Under the pieces are notes generated by a model. It was not told where the DNA came from. It did no database searches and saw nothing but the letters and a program-made list of their open reading frames with translations. A stretch of 38,996 nucleotides of DNA. It comes from Rhodospirillales bacterium. Its GTDB lineage: Bacteria; Pseudomonadota; Alphaproteobacteria; Rhodospirillales; Casp-alpha2. The position numbers and the translations under genes are program-made. This document shows, one piece after another, positions 7,569 through 16,537 of the stretch. The stretch spans positions 1 through 38,996 of the forward strand of contig JABMOG010000234.1 of NCBI GenBank assembly GCA_013204265.1. Direction: 5' to 3'. Position 1 is the first letter of the stretch. Every line of letters starts with the position of its first letter.

Positions 7569-8618
7569 TTAATTCAGTGAAGACAGCATGGGCGCGGAGT
7601 CTTCGATTTTCTGGATCTTGTCCATGCCTTGGCGCATTTCCGACATGATGAATTCGGCGCGTTTGCCGGGGCCACCGGCGGAAGGGTTGGGGAACAGCCG
7701 CGCCCAGGCTTCCATCTTCACGCTGAGCGAGCACAAAACCCCGCCGATAGTGGTGTGATAGCTGGAGATAAGTTGTTCGACCTTGTGGAAGCGTTCGGCG
7801 GAAATTTCATCCCACATGTGTTTGGTGCCGCGTTCGAAATTTTCGAACCGTCCGGTAATCGCCGCCATCAGTTCGTTGATGGTGGATTCCATGTCTTCCA
7901 TTGTCTTGCCTAAATTCTGGTCGGTCTTGAACTGATAATTGCCGCGAAGCGAGTCCATGGCCTCCAAAAATTCGGTGATGGTCGGCTCAATGGCGTCCAA
8001 ACAGCGGCGGTAATAGGACAACGACAGGAAGATATCACCGTAATCTTCCATAAACTTGGGGATTTCCTCGGGCTTGATGCTCAATTTGTCGGCCATGACG
8101 CGGATTTTTTCCAACGCCTTGCCGACGTCCGGTGACCGGAACAACTTGATCACGTCGTCAAAACTTTCGATCGCCACATCTTCGCCGCCATAAATCTGCG
8201 CAATCAGGGGGCGGGTGAAATCCGTCATGTAAGACGTCAATTCCTTGCTCATGGCGGGCGAAAGCTTGAGGGATTCGTGATCATTGATGGGAATGTCCAT
8301 TTCCCGAAGCGAGATACGCAGGCTGTAAACATCATAACTGGGCAGATTGCCGACCTTGCGAATGATGCTCATATCGGAGGGTGGACTGGCCATGTCCCAA
8401 CTGAATTCCTGGGGCAGATCCTCAATGTCGATTTGGCCGCTGCCGGCATCCTTGTCGGAGAACAGTTCGATGACACTTTCCAGGCGCACACTCTTGATCA
8501 ACCGGGCGCGGTTTAAGGCCGGTGTTTCCAACGGCAAAATCGACATGGGGAGGATATGCAGGGAATCTCTGTCCGTATCCGATATCGCCGTGGTGTTCAA
8601 GTTTTCGATCCTGCTCAT
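7569..8618 (-). CDS. Conserved-looking hypothetical protein, helical
   Basis: I cannot assign a family. The 349-residue product is soluble-looking: no signal peptide, no membrane segment, and mostly amphipathic helix after residue about 120. It has many acidic/basic heptad-like stretches (for example DVGKALEKIRVMADKL and MEDMESTINELMAAITGRFENF). The N-terminal 100 residues contain a more strand-like part with RLIKSVRLESVIELF. Third-position GC content matches its neighbours, so it is probably a real gene and native. It sits on the opposite strand between fmt and truA, converges with fmt (22-base gap) and diverges from truA. The start MSRIENL at 8618 lacks a strong Shine-Dalgarno sequence. The upstream region shares an inverted 10-mer with truA. 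Confidence 0.75.
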   Translation of the reverse strand: MSRIENLNTTAISDTDRDSLHILPMSILPLETPALNRARLIKSVRLESVIELFSDKDAGSGQIDIEDLPQEFSWDMASPPSDMSIIRKVGNLPSYDVYSLRISLREMDIPINDHESLKLSPAMSKELTSYMTDFTRPLIAQIYGGEDVAIESFDDVIKLFRSPDVGKALEKIRVMADKLSIKPEEIPKFMEDYGDIFLSLSYYRRCLDAIEPTITEFLEAMDSLRGNYQFKTDQNLGKTMEDMESTINELMAAITGRFENFERGTKHMWDEISAERFHKVEQLISSYHTTIGGVLCSLSVKMEAWARLFPNPSAGGPGKRAEFIMSEMRQGMDKIQKIEDSAPMLSSLN

Positions 8619-8671
8619 CCATTAATAAAGGTTGGAAAATTTTTCGGTTGCAAAGCACCGAGTGGAGCTCG

Positions 8672-8805
8672 CCCCAACATGAGAAATACCATATTGGCGC
8701 TCATTTGTATCAGGGATATGCCCGATCTATGTCTGTTTGTACCAATATATGTCATTATTTTACGAGGCCTTCGTTAATATTTTTCTCAATTTTGACATGT
8801 TGGGG
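8672..8805. promoter_or_regulatory. Divergent spacer with symmetric CATGTTGGGG inverted repeat
   Basis: CCCCAACATG at 8672-8681 and its exact complement CATGTTGGGG at 8796-8805 face away from each other in the 232-base spacer between the hypothetical gene and truA. Read on each gene's own strand the motif is CATGTTGGGG, ending about 54 and 46 bases before the respective start codons. For truA it is followed directly by ACATAAT, a possible -10 box. Equal orientation and similar distance suggest a shared promoter or operator element. Confidence 0.4.
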
Positions 8806-8850
8806 ACATAATCTCTCGCCTAGCGGACGGTCGCGGTCTAAAAAACAGCC

Positions 8851-9588
8851 ATGGTTCGATATAAAATTATCATCGAATATGACGGCACCGATTTTGTCGG
8901 CTGGCAGCGCCAGGACAACGGGTTCAGTGTGCAACAGGCGATTGAAAAGGCGATCACTGAGTTTTCCGGCGAAACCGTGATCCTGTTCGGGGCTGGGCGC
9001 ACCGATTCCGGCGTTCATGCCTTGGGCCAGGTCGCCCACTTCGACCTGGAACGCGACACCAATGCCAATACGGTCGCCAACGCCCTGAACTTCTACCTCA
9101 GGTCTATGCGAATATCTATTCTTAGCGCCGAAGCCGTGAATAATGGCTTCGATGCCCGTATTTCGGCGAAAGAGCGTGCGTATATTTACAAGATCACCAA
9201 TCGCCGCGGCCCTCTGAGCGTGGGCCGTGGCAATAGTTGGTGGGTGCCGGTGCCGCTGGACGACGTCGCCATGAATGAGGCGGCCAAGGTGTTAATCGGG
9301 AATCACGACTTCACCACCTTTCGCGCCACCAGGTGTCAGGCCAATTCACCCATCAAGACGCTCGATGAATTGACCGTCACCCGGTGTGGTGAGGTGGTCG
9401 AGGTCAGGGCCCGGGCCAGATCGTTCCTGCATCATCAGATGCGAAATATCGTCGGCACCTTGAAACTTGTCGGCGAAGGGCGGTGGACGGAGGCTGATGT
9501 TCGCACAGCCCTGGAGGCAAAGAAACGCGCCGCCGGCGGCCCGACGGCACCGCCGGATGGCCTGTATCTGGTCGAAGTCATTTATTAA
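8851..9588 (+). CDS. truA: tRNA pseudouridine(38-40) synthase TruA
   Basis: Forms pseudouridine at positions 38-40 of the tRNA anticodon stem-loop. The 245-residue product begins [20 protein letters not shown] and contains the catalytic aspartate in [18 protein letters not shown] (about residues 47-64). Further on are [18 protein letters not shown] and the C-terminal [17 protein letters not shown] motif that shapes the active site. The length is typical. It stands alone on its strand with its own divergent spacer upstream, and is followed after 55 bases by a small membrane protein gene that may be co-transcribed. Confidence 0.97.
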   Translation: MVRYKIIIEYDGTDFVGWQRQDNGFSVQQAIEKAITEFSGETVILFGAGRTDSGVHALGQVAHFDLERDTNANTVANALNFYLRSMRISILSAEAVNNGFDARISAKERAYIYKITNRRGPLSVGRGNSWWVPVPLDDVAMNEAAKVLIGNHDFTTFRATRCQANSPIKTLDELTVTRCGEVVEVRARARSFLHHQMRNIVGTLKLVGEGRWTEADVRTALEAKKRAAGGPTAPPDGLYLVEVIY

Positions 9589-9643
9589 CGGAGGCGACTG
9601 CTCGTTGTCTCATAAGTGCCGGGGATTTATAGTCAGGTCGATC

Positions 9644-9997
9644 ATGAAAAAAATGTCCCTCAGCTTGAATTCTAAATCCTCGGAGCAAAAAGACTCTGGT
9701 CCGGGGCCTGAGGATGTTGAGGGAATGGAAAAACCGAATTCCGGTTCAGAGGACCAGGGCGTCATCCGCACGCCGGGCGGCATCCCCATTATGGGCGCGG
9801 CCGCCGTCGCTTTCGGCCTGCTGGGAATTTTCTCCATTGGCTATATTTTTGTACCGTTGGCCTTTATCTGTTCGCTGATGGCCCTCTTTTTTGGCCAGAT
9901 GTCGTGGGCCTTCATCGGCTTGCTGCTGACAGTGGCTGGGCTTTTAACGTCGCCGGTGCTGCTGGCGGCAATAGGCATCGGCTGGCTTTGGCCCTGA
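9644..9997 (+). CDS. Small membrane protein of unknown function
   Basis: A 117-residue protein with a polar, acidic first third (KSSEQKDSGPGPEDVEG) followed by two or three hydrophobic segments (GAAAVAFGLLGIFSIGYIFVP, FICSLMALFFG, FIGLLLTVAGLLTSPVLLAAIG). The charged N-terminus is probably cytoplasmic and the rest integral to the membrane. The ORF track starts at 9467, but that part mirrors truA in another frame; ATG 9644 (MKKMSLSL) is the plausible start, although no strong Shine-Dalgarno sequence is visible. The pattern of short glycine-rich hydrophobic segments recalls DUF4190-like small membrane proteins, but I do not claim that family. It ends one base before the convergent YIP1-like gene. 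Confidence 0.6.
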   Translation: MKKMSLSLNSKSSEQKDSGPGPEDVEGMEKPNSGSEDQGVIRTPGGIPIMGAAAVAFGLLGIFSIGYIFVPLAFICSLMALFFGQMSWAFIGLLLTVAGLLTSPVLLAAIGIGWLWP

Positions 9998-9998
9998 C

Positions 9999-10562
9999 CT
10001 ACAGCACCTTGACGGAAACGGTGTGAATCAGGATGCTGATTAAAAAATCGATGCCGACGATTGCCGCCGCCATCGGACCCGACACGCCCAACGCGGTTCG
10101 GGTGACAAACCAGACATAGGCAATGATCGCGGCCAGGGCGAAAAGCCCCAGCAGGCTGGCTGCGGCCGATGGCAAAACCCCCGTTATGGCGAAAAGTTCG
10201 ATGGGCAGAAAGAGCGCGTTTTGCCACACCGACGACCAGTTGTAGGCGACGATGAAGGGGACGTAGTTTTCAGTGCGGTCAATTTCCCGGACCAGACTGG
10301 ACATGAACAGGGGGAAGGCAACCCAGGCGATGATGTAGGCAATGGTTTCCAGTGCGACAAAGCGGAAAAAAGAAGTGTCGGCGAATTCCGCATACCGAAA
10401 ATGCAGGATCAGAAAATAAAACGGCGCAATTAGAACGGCGGCGAAAAACGAGCGCCAGAATCCGGTTGTGGAGGTGTCAAAATAATTATGTCCGGAAACG
10501 TCGAAGCGGGCCAGACGATAGGCGCCGTACAGGGCGGCAAGGATATCGCGTGCCGAGGGCAT
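9999..10562 (-). CDS. YIP1-like multi-pass membrane protein
   Basis: The 187-residue product has about five hydrophobic segments ([64 protein letters not shown] and [16 protein letters not shown]). The pattern and the motif [15 protein letters not shown] resemble bacterial YIP1-family inner-membrane proteins, whose function is unknown. It follows dapE on the same strand with a nine-base gap and is presumably transcribed from the dapD promoter. In related alphaproteobacteria a similar membrane protein is, from memory, often encoded beside dapE, but a role in lysine synthesis is not implied. The 3' end abuts the small membrane protein gene on the opposite strand. Confidence 0.65.
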
Positions 10563-10571
10563 GGCGAAGAG

Positions 10572-11720
10572 TCAATCCGCGCCGTCGAAGAAGCCATCTA
10601 GCACGGCTAAATAAATATCCGCCAACAGTCGGATATCTTCGAGGCGGGCGTTCTCATTGGCCTTGTGAGCGGTTGCGTTGGTCAATCCGAATTCACAGAC
10701 CGGGCAATGATCCTTGATGAAGCGCGCATCCGATGTGCCGCCGGTGGTGCTGAATTCCGGCCCCCGTCCGGTGACCGATTGCACGGCCTTGGCGACGACG
10801 TCGCTCAAATGGCCATGCGGCGTCAGGAAGGCCTCGCCGGATACCCGTACGGCCATCTCATACTCGCCGCCGATTTCATTGAACCGTTGGCGCAACAGGG
10901 CTTCCAAACTGTCGCCGGTATGCAGATCATTAAACCGGATATTGAGCCGCGCCGTGGCGATTGCCGGGATGACGTTGGTCACTGGGTTGCCGACGTCGAA
11001 GGTGGTGACGACCGGGGTGGAGGGTGGAAAATGCGCCGTGCCGTCGTCGAGCGGCGTATCCAGAATAGAGGACAACATCGCCATCAGGCGGTGAATGGGA
11101 TTGTCGGCGAGATGTGGATACGCGGCGTGCCCGCTGGTGCCTTTGACGGTGATGGTCGCCGACAAGGATCCGCGACGGCCGATTTTGACCATTTCGCCCA
11201 GCGTCTCGGGGTTGGTCGGCTCTCCCACCAGGCAGGCATCCAGAACCTCGCCCTCGTTTTTCAGCCAGTCGAGCACTTTAACCGTACCGTTGACGGCATC
11301 GCCTTCTTCATCGCCGGTGATTAGCAGACTGACGGAACCGGGAAAATTTCCGCCGCGGGCCTCAAGAAACCGGGCGGTCGCAGCAACAAAAGCGGCGATG
11401 GCGGGTTTCATGTCGGACGCGCCGCGGCCAAACAGTCGATTGTCATGAATCTCGGCGCCGAAGGGGTCTGTGGCCCATTCGCTCGAGTCGCCCACCGGCA
11501 CCACGTCGGTGTGACCGGCAAAACAGAAATTAGGTCCCGCCTCGCCGATGCGCGCATACAGGTTTTGCACCTCTGGCGATTCATCAGAGGCAAAGGGCAG
11601 CCGGTGACAGGTGAAGCCAAGGCCTTCCAGCGCGATGGTCAGAACATCCATCGCACCGGCATCCGTCGGCGTCACGCTGGGGCACCGGATCAGGGCCTGG
11701 CTGAGATCAATTGGATCCAT
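10572..11720 (-). CDS. dapE: Succinyl-diaminopimelate desuccinylase
   Basis: Hydrolyses N-succinyl-LL-diaminopimelate to LL-diaminopimelate and succinate in the succinylase branch of lysine/peptidoglycan-precursor synthesis. The M20 metallopeptidase motifs are intact: [13 protein letters not shown] (His/Asp), [14 protein letters not shown] (bridging Asp), [15 protein letters not shown] (catalytic Glu pair), VGEPTN and [12 protein letters not shown] choose ATG 11720, preceded by GGGCGGAA, giving 382 residues, the normal size. The track start is a TTG at 11744 that overlaps the dapD stop as TTGA; coupling from it is possible but it has no Shine-Dalgarno sequence. It lies directly after dapD and before the YIP1-like gene. 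Confidence 0.96.
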   Translation of the reverse strand: MDPIDLSQALIRCPSVTPTDAGAMDVLTIALEGLGFTCHRLPFASDESPEVQNLYARIGEAGPNFCFAGHTDVVPVGDSSEWATDPFGAEIHDNRLFGRGASDMKPAIAAFVAATARFLEARGGNFPGSVSLLITGDEEGDAVNGTVKVLDWLKNEGEVLDACLVGEPTNPETLGEMVKIGRRGSLSATITVKGTSGHAAYPHLADNPIHRLMAMLSSILDTPLDDGTAHFPPSTPVVTTFDVGNPVTNVIPAIATARLNIRFNDLHTGDSLEALLRQRFNEIGGEYEMAVRVSGEAFLTPHGHLSDVVAKAVQSVTGRGPEFSTTGGTSDARFIKDHCPVCEFGLTNATAHKANENARLEDIRLLADIYLAVLDGFFDGAD

Positions 11721-11740
11721 TAGAGACTGTTCCGCCCGGC

Positions 11741-12583
11741 TCAATCGCGGAGCAAGTCGTTGATAGATGTCTTGGAACGGGTCTTTTCGTCCACCCGCTT
11801 GACGATGACGGCACAGTACAGTCCTGGGCCGGGGGTGCCGTCGGGCAGATCTTTGCCTGGGACAGAGCCCGGCACGACAACCGAATAGGCAGGCACTCGC
11901 CCGAAATGCACCTCACCAGTGGCGCGGTCGATGATCTTGGTCGAATTGCCGATGTAAACGCCCATTGAGAGGACCGAACCTTGCTCGACAATGACGCCCT
12001 CGGCGACTTCGGAGCGCGCGCCGATGAAACAGTTGTCTTCGATGATCACCGGTCCGGCCTGCAACGGTTCCAACACGCCGCCGATTCCGGCACCGCCGGA
12101 AATGTGGCAATCCTTGCCGATTTGTGCGCAACTGCCGACCGTCGCCCAGGTATCGACCATGGTGCCGCTGTCGACGTAGGCACCCAGGTTGACGAAGCTG
12201 GGCATTAGTACGACGCCGGGCGCGATATAGGCGGAATGGCGCACGATGCAGTTGGGCACGGCACGGAAGCCGGCGGTGCGGAAGCGGGCGTCGTCCCAAC
12301 CCTGGAACTTGGACGCGACCTTGTCGAACCACTGGGCACCGTCGGGTCCGCCGCTGATGGGCGCCATGTCGTTCAGCCGAAACGACAGTAATACCGCCTT
12401 TTTCAGCCACTGGTTAACCTGCCAGCCGTCGGCGATTTTTTCGGCGACGCGGGCCGCGCCTGAATCCAGCAGGGCCAGGGTTTCGGTAACGGCGTCGGCG
12501 ACCGCACCGGAGGTGGCGGTGGTGATCGTGTCGCGGGTGTCCCAGGCGTCGTCGATGGTGGTTTGCAGATCAGCGGTGGTCAT
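11741..12583 (-). CDS. dapD: Tetrahydrodipicolinate N-succinyltransferase
   Basis: Transfers succinyl from succinyl-CoA to tetrahydrodipicolinate, the step feeding DapE. The N-terminal helical domain ([18 protein letters not shown]) is followed by a left-handed beta-helix of hexapeptide repeats ([55 protein letters not shown]). The C-terminal strand region has [13 protein letters not shown]. Length is 280 residues, as in other bacteria. A near-consensus promoter with a perfect TTGACA box lies about 60 bases upstream. It is the first gene of the dapD-dapE-membrane protein unit. Confidence 0.97.
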   Translation of the reverse strand: MTTADLQTTIDDAWDTRDTITTATSGAVADAVTETLALLDSGAARVAEKIADGWQVNQWLKKAVLLSFRLNDMAPISGGPDGAQWFDKVASKFQGWDDARFRTAGFRAVPNCIVRHSAYIAPGVVLMPSFVNLGAYVDSGTMVDTWATVGSCAQIGKDCHISGGAGIGGVLEPLQAGPVIIEDNCFIGARSEVAEGVIVEQGSVLSMGVYIGNSTKIIDRATGEVHFGRVPAYSVVVPGSVPGKDLPDGTPGPGLYCAVIVKRVDEKTRSKTSINDLLRD

Positions 12584-12618
12584 GGGTGCTCCGGTAATTT
12601 CTTAGGCTACGGCGTCAG

Positions 12619-12647
12619 AAAATGCGGCACACCGGCCAAGGTGTCAA
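12619..12647 (-). promoter_or_regulatory. Candidate sigma-70 promoter for dapD
   Basis: On the minus strand TTGACA (12642-12647) is followed after exactly 17 bases by CATTTT (12619-12624). The -35 box is perfect; the -10 box is weak. It lies in the 73-base spacer between the HAD nucleotidase stop and the dapD start, so dap transcription can be independent of the upstream gene. Confidence 0.5.
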
Positions 12648-12656
12648 TACGGACGC

Positions 12657-13340
12657 CTATTCCGACGTCAAGGCCCCCAGCCAATGGGCCAAATCGTCAA
12701 CCACATGATGAATATGGCTGTCCGCGCGGTCTTCGTGGTTAAGTTCGCTGTCCGATCGCACCCAGACCGTGGTCATGCCCAAGGCGGCGGCTGGTTTCAG
12801 GTTGCGGATCAAATCTTCGACCATCACCGTATTTACCGGTGTCAACTGGTAGCGGTCGACCAGAACGTCGTAGGGGTCAGACCTCGGCTTGGGGATGTAA
12901 TCAGCACTGATGATATCGAAAATGGCCTCGAAATGGTGGCGGATGGAGACCCGGTCGAGAACCCGCTCGGCGTGATCGGTGGTGCCGTTGGTATAAATGA
13001 TTTTCCGGCCCGGTAGCCTGGATAGCGCCTGGCTCAAGTCCGGATCAGGCTCGATCGCGCTCAAGTCGATATCATGCACGTAATCGAGAAAGTCCGCCGG
13101 GTCCATGTCATGCAGGGCCATCATGCCAGACATTGTTGTGCCGTGGTCGCGGTAATAAATTTTTCGAATTTTGCCTGCGTGCACGGGGTCGACGTCGAGA
13201 AAATCGGCGATGTAGGCTGTCATTTTCCGGTCGATCTGAGGGAACAGGTCCGACGAAGCCGGATACAGGGTGTTGTCCAGGTCAAAAACCCAGCATTCGG
13301 CACGGTTCAGCCGGTCTTTGAGCGTCTGGTTTTGTTTCAT
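12657..13340 (-). CDS. HAD-superfamily pyrimidine 5'-nucleotidase
   Basis: A 227-residue HAD hydrolase resembling the Sdt1-like pyrimidine 5'-nucleotidase group. All four HAD motifs are present: motif I CWVFDLDNTLYP with the nucleophile and acid aspartates, motif II IIYTNGTTDHA, motif III lysine in IPKPRSDPYDVL, and motif IV VMVEDLIRNL. The cap insert between motifs I and II is helical (residues about 30-90). It would dephosphorylate nucleoside monophosphates or related small phosphates; the exact substrate cannot be read from sequence. The gene lies upstream of dapD on the same strand, a neighbourhood I recall from other Rhodospirillales. Confidence 0.88.
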   Translation of the reverse strand: MKQNQTLKDRLNRAECWVFDLDNTLYPASSDLFPQIDRKMTAYIADFLDVDPVHAGKIRKIYYRDHGTTMSGMMALHDMDPADFLDYVHDIDLSAIEPDPDLSQALSRLPGRKIIYTNGTTDHAERVLDRVSIRHHFEAIFDIISADYIPKPRSDPYDVLVDRYQLTPVNTVMVEDLIRNLKPAAALGMTTVWVRSDSELNHEDRADSHIHHVVDDLAHWLGALTSE

Positions 13341-13495
13341 GCGTTTAATATGTAAAACCTTCTATTAAGAATATTGGTTTATGCAGACCTATGGGGTGGC
13401 GGGACAGTTTTTTATCCCATAAAATCACACGATTATATATATTGCCCTAGCGGATTGTCCGCCCTGGGGTTTGAATTTCTGGGATACTTTATTTT

Positions 13496-15247
13496 ATGCC
13501 TACAGACCAGCCTTTAGGGTCGCTTGAAAATCTGGACAAAAACAATGTGTCCGGCGAGCCCTCTCCGCAAGAGGTCTTGCTGGCCGGGTATCCCGGTGCA
13601 GCCCTGCTGGTCAATGGGGAAGGTAAAGTGTCTTGCTCCAATGCCAAGGGCGCCGGTCTGGAAGCCTTGATCCAGCATGAGGCCGCGCCCGAAATCAGGG
13701 AAATGATCGATCATGCCCGCGCCCAGGGCTGCGTCGCCGCCGGTTCGGTGTCGTTAAACAGCGCCAAGGGCGAAATCGTTCTGGAAATTTCCGTCATTCC
13801 CGGCCTAAGTAATGACGGCGAGGTTCTGGTCATGGCCCGTGATATGACGATGGAACGCAATCTTCGCACGGCGCTCGTCGAATCCCGTCAACGGTATAAG
13901 GACCTGGTCGAGGTTTCCAGTGACTTTTCCTGGGAAACCGGGACCGGGGGCGAATTTATTTTCGTCTCGCCGAAGGGTGCGCTGGGCTATCAGGTAGAAG
14001 AACTGATCGGCAAAAAGGCCGAGGAATTTGTCCTTTTGCCGGAGGAATTCTCGCCGCTGCCGTTTGCCAGCTCCAAGGCTTTGGATGATATCGAGATTTG
14101 GATGCGTAACAAGGACGGCTCAACCGCGTGTGTAGTCCTGTCGTGCGTTCCCCTGATAGCCGAGGAAGACGGCGAGGAACAATGGAAAGGTTCGCGTGGC
14201 GTGTGCCGCAACGTGACCGAAGAACGCGAGAACGAGTCCGCCCTGGCCCGGGCCCGGCGCCGGGAACAGCATCTCAACTATATCGTCAGCACCATTCGCG
14301 ACGAGTTGGAGCCCCATAACATGTTGAGCGCGGCGGCGGCGGCTACCGCCCGCGCGCTGGGCGTGACCGGGTGCCGGATTTACCGCAGAGGCCAGGAAGA
14401 ACCCTTCCGCATCGCGGCTGAGCACGGCAACGTTGAAGGACTGGGAGGCCTGGACAACAAACTGGCGGCGCTAGATTCCGGGGACAAACTGGCGGAAATG
14501 CAGATCGGCAAATGGCGGGTCCTGGCGACGGCGACGAATTATCGCCAGCGGATCAACGGCGCCATTTCCATCTGGAAGCCGGTCGATGACGAAGAATGGG
14601 ACGACGACCACCTGTTGTTGATCAGCGATGTCGCTAACCAGTTGGGGATCGCCAACGAACAGATCAGCAATCATGAACGTATTCTGGCCCTGTCGCGAAC
14701 CGACAGCATGACCGGCCTGTTGAACCGGCGGGCATTTTACGAAGAAGACCTGCCCAGGCGAATTTCCCGCCTTCAGCGCAGCCGGGAGACGGCGGCGTTG
14801 TTTTTCGTCGATATGGACAATTTCAAGCGGGTCAATGACGTACATGGACATCAGGCCGGTGATGACGCCATTTTGTCGCTGCGCGATTTGTTGATGGAAA
14901 TGTCCCGGCCCGGCGATGTGATCGCCCGGTTGGGTGGCGATGAATTTGCCATGTGGCTGGACGGAATTTCGCCCAAAGTCACGGAAACACGTGCCGCCCG
15001 GCTGATCGAGGCATCGCACAGTTTGCGAGAGTTCTCAGGCGATGACGACCATCCGCTCGGTATTTCGGTCGGTGTGGCAATTTACGACCCCGATGAAAAT
15101 GAAGCGCTGGAAGACATAGTGGTGCGCGCCGACAAGGCCATGTATGAAGCAAAGAACGCTGGCAAGGGTGGTTACTTTATGGCCGCCCCACCCGTAATAG
15201 CCGATCCGGGTGAAGGCGTCAGAACGATAGAGAAGCCGAAACTGTGA
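13496..15247 (+). CDS. PAS-GAF-GGDEF diguanylate cyclase
   Basis: A 583-residue cytoplasmic-looking signalling enzyme that should make cyclic di-GMP from two GTP. The order is a weak PAS-like segment (about 25-115), a PAS domain (about 130-245, DLVEVSSDFSWETG ... RGVCRNVTEERENE), a coiled linker, a GAF-like segment (about 265-385) and a GGDEF domain (about 395-565). The catalytic motif is intact (RLGGDEFAMW), and an RxxD inhibitory site (RPGD) sits five residues before it, so product inhibition is expected. There is no EAL domain, signal peptide or transmembrane helix. Its stop codon overlaps the GTG start of the next gene (GTGA), indicating translational coupling to the DUF2336 pair. The 155-base upstream spacer is relatively AT-rich and probably carries the promoter. 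Confidence 0.94.
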   Translation: MPTDQPLGSLENLDKNNVSGEPSPQEVLLAGYPGAALLVNGEGKVSCSNAKGAGLEALIQHEAAPEIREMIDHARAQGCVAAGSVSLNSAKGEIVLEISVIPGLSNDGEVLVMARDMTMERNLRTALVESRQRYKDLVEVSSDFSWETGTGGEFIFVSPKGALGYQVEELIGKKAEEFVLLPEEFSPLPFASSKALDDIEIWMRNKDGSTACVVLSCVPLIAEEDGEEQWKGSRGVCRNVTEERENESALARARRREQHLNYIVSTIRDELEPHNMLSAAAAATARALGVTGCRIYRRGQEEPFRIAAEHGNVEGLGGLDNKLAALDSGDKLAEMQIGKWRVLATATNYRQRINGAISIWKPVDDEEWDDDHLLLISDVANQLGIANEQISNHERILALSRTDSMTGLLNRRAFYEEDLPRRISRLQRSRETAALFFVDMDNFKRVNDVHGHQAGDDAILSLRDLLMEMSRPGDVIARLGGDEFAMWLDGISPKVTETRAARLIEASHSLREFSGDDDHPLGISVGVAIYDPDENEALEDIVVRADKAMYEAKNAGKGGYFMAAPPVIADPGEGVRTIEKPKL

Positions 15248-16530
15248 ACAAAGAAGAGCTCCACAACGAAGCAATTTCTTATGAAATCGCTAAGAGACTG
15301 GCTCGGGACGATGATCCCGAGGTGCGCCGGATTTTGGCCCAGCGCAAGGATATGAAACCGGAAATTTTGTATTTTCTCGCCGAAGACACGGACGCCACCG
15401 TGCGCCAGGCGGTGGCCAACAATTTGTCGGCGCCGCCTCAGACGGACGTGTTGTTGGCGAAAGACGATGACGTCGGCGTGCGCGGCGACCTGGCCGACAA
15501 AATCGCCCGCCTGATGCCTGAGTTAAGCGCCGATGAACAGGACAAGGCCCGGCGCACTACCCATGAAGCACTGGAGGTATTGGCCCGGGACCAGATCGCC
15601 AAGGTTCGGGGTATTTTGTCCGACGCGCTGAAGGACATCGCCGACGCGCCCGCTGACGTTATCAAGATCTTGGCCATGGACACCGAGATAGAGGTTTCCG
15701 GGCCAGTGCTCGAATTTTCGCCGGTACTGAGCGACGATGACTTGGTTCAGATCATTGAAAAAGGGCCGGCTAAGGGAGGTGTGAATGCCATTTCCAGACG
15801 CGTCGGCGTGGCCGAGGTCGTTTCCGAAGCCATCGTCGGCACCAATGACATCAACGCCATTGCCGAACTGTTGAGCAACGACTCGGCGCAAATCCGCGAA
15901 GCCACCCTGGACGACCTGATCGAACGCGCGCCAGAAATTGATTTGTGGCACGCCCCCCTGGTGGGGCGGCCGAAGCTGCCCAGTGGCGCGGAAATTCGAC
16001 TGGCCAATTTCCTCGCTGACAACCTGCTGGGGGTTCTCCATGAACGCGCCGATCTTGACGCCGAGACCTTGGATGCGGTCAAGGTCGCGGTGCGCGAACG
16101 TATCGGCAGCGACGACGCGGCCAAGGCGGTGGGCACCGATGGCGGCGGACAGGATTTTCTCAACATGGAAGCGCCCATCGACATGGTGGGCAGGCTGTAT
16201 CAGGCCAGAAAACTGGACGGCAAGGTTATCGGCAAGGCCCTCAATGCGGGGGATTTCAGTTTCGTTCTGGCCGCCCTGATTGTTCGGGCGGAATTGGACG
16301 AGATCCTGGTCAAGCGCGTTTTTCTGGAAAAAAGCGCCAGGGGAATTTGCGCGGTTTCGTGGAAGGCGGACTTGCCGGCCAAAATGTCGACACAAATACA
16401 ACAGCGCATGGGCAGGATCGCCCCTTCAGACGTTCTTATGGAGGACGGCGACAACTATCGTTTAAGCGCAGATGACCTGCAATTCCAGATCGACTTTTTT
16501 ACCGACCTGGCTGCCAAGGGAACTGGGTAA
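15244..16530 (+). CDS. DUF2336 protein, first of tandem pair
   Basis: The product is 428 residues, all helical, with HEAT-like repeats in the first half (DDDPEVRRILAQ, DTDATVRQAVANN, KDDDVGVRGDLADK, DQIAKVRGILSDAL). Each repeat has the VR pair typical of this architecture. The family is alphaproteobacterial and of unknown biochemical role; the repeats suggest protein binding. The GTG start overlaps the TGA of the cyclase gene by four bases, so the two are translated together. The C-terminal part (ARGICAVSWKADLPAKMSTQIQQ) is a second conserved block shared with the next gene. No catalytic residues stand out. Confidence 0.88.
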   Translation: MNKEELHNEAISYEIAKRLARDDDPEVRRILAQRKDMKPEILYFLAEDTDATVRQAVANNLSAPPQTDVLLAKDDDVGVRGDLADKIARLMPELSADEQDKARRTTHEALEVLARDQIAKVRGILSDALKDIADAPADVIKILAMDTEIEVSGPVLEFSPVLSDDDLVQIIEKGPAKGGVNAISRRVGVAEVVSEAIVGTNDINAIAELLSNDSAQIREATLDDLIERAPEIDLWHAPLVGRPKLPSGAEIRLANFLADNLLGVLHERADLDAETLDAVKVAVRERIGSDDAAKAVGTDGGGQDFLNMEAPIDMVGRLYQARKLDGKVIGKALNAGDFSFVLAALIVRAELDEILVKRVFLEKSARGICAVSWKADLPAKMSTQIQQRMGRIAPSDVLMEDGDNYRLSADDLQFQIDFFTDLAAKGTG

Positions 16531-16537
16531 GAGGCCG

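Noticed and set aside
8792-8820. TTGACA upstream of truA as a -35 box
   Set aside because: No -10-like sequence at 16-18 bases; the nearby CATAAT is only 9 bases away.
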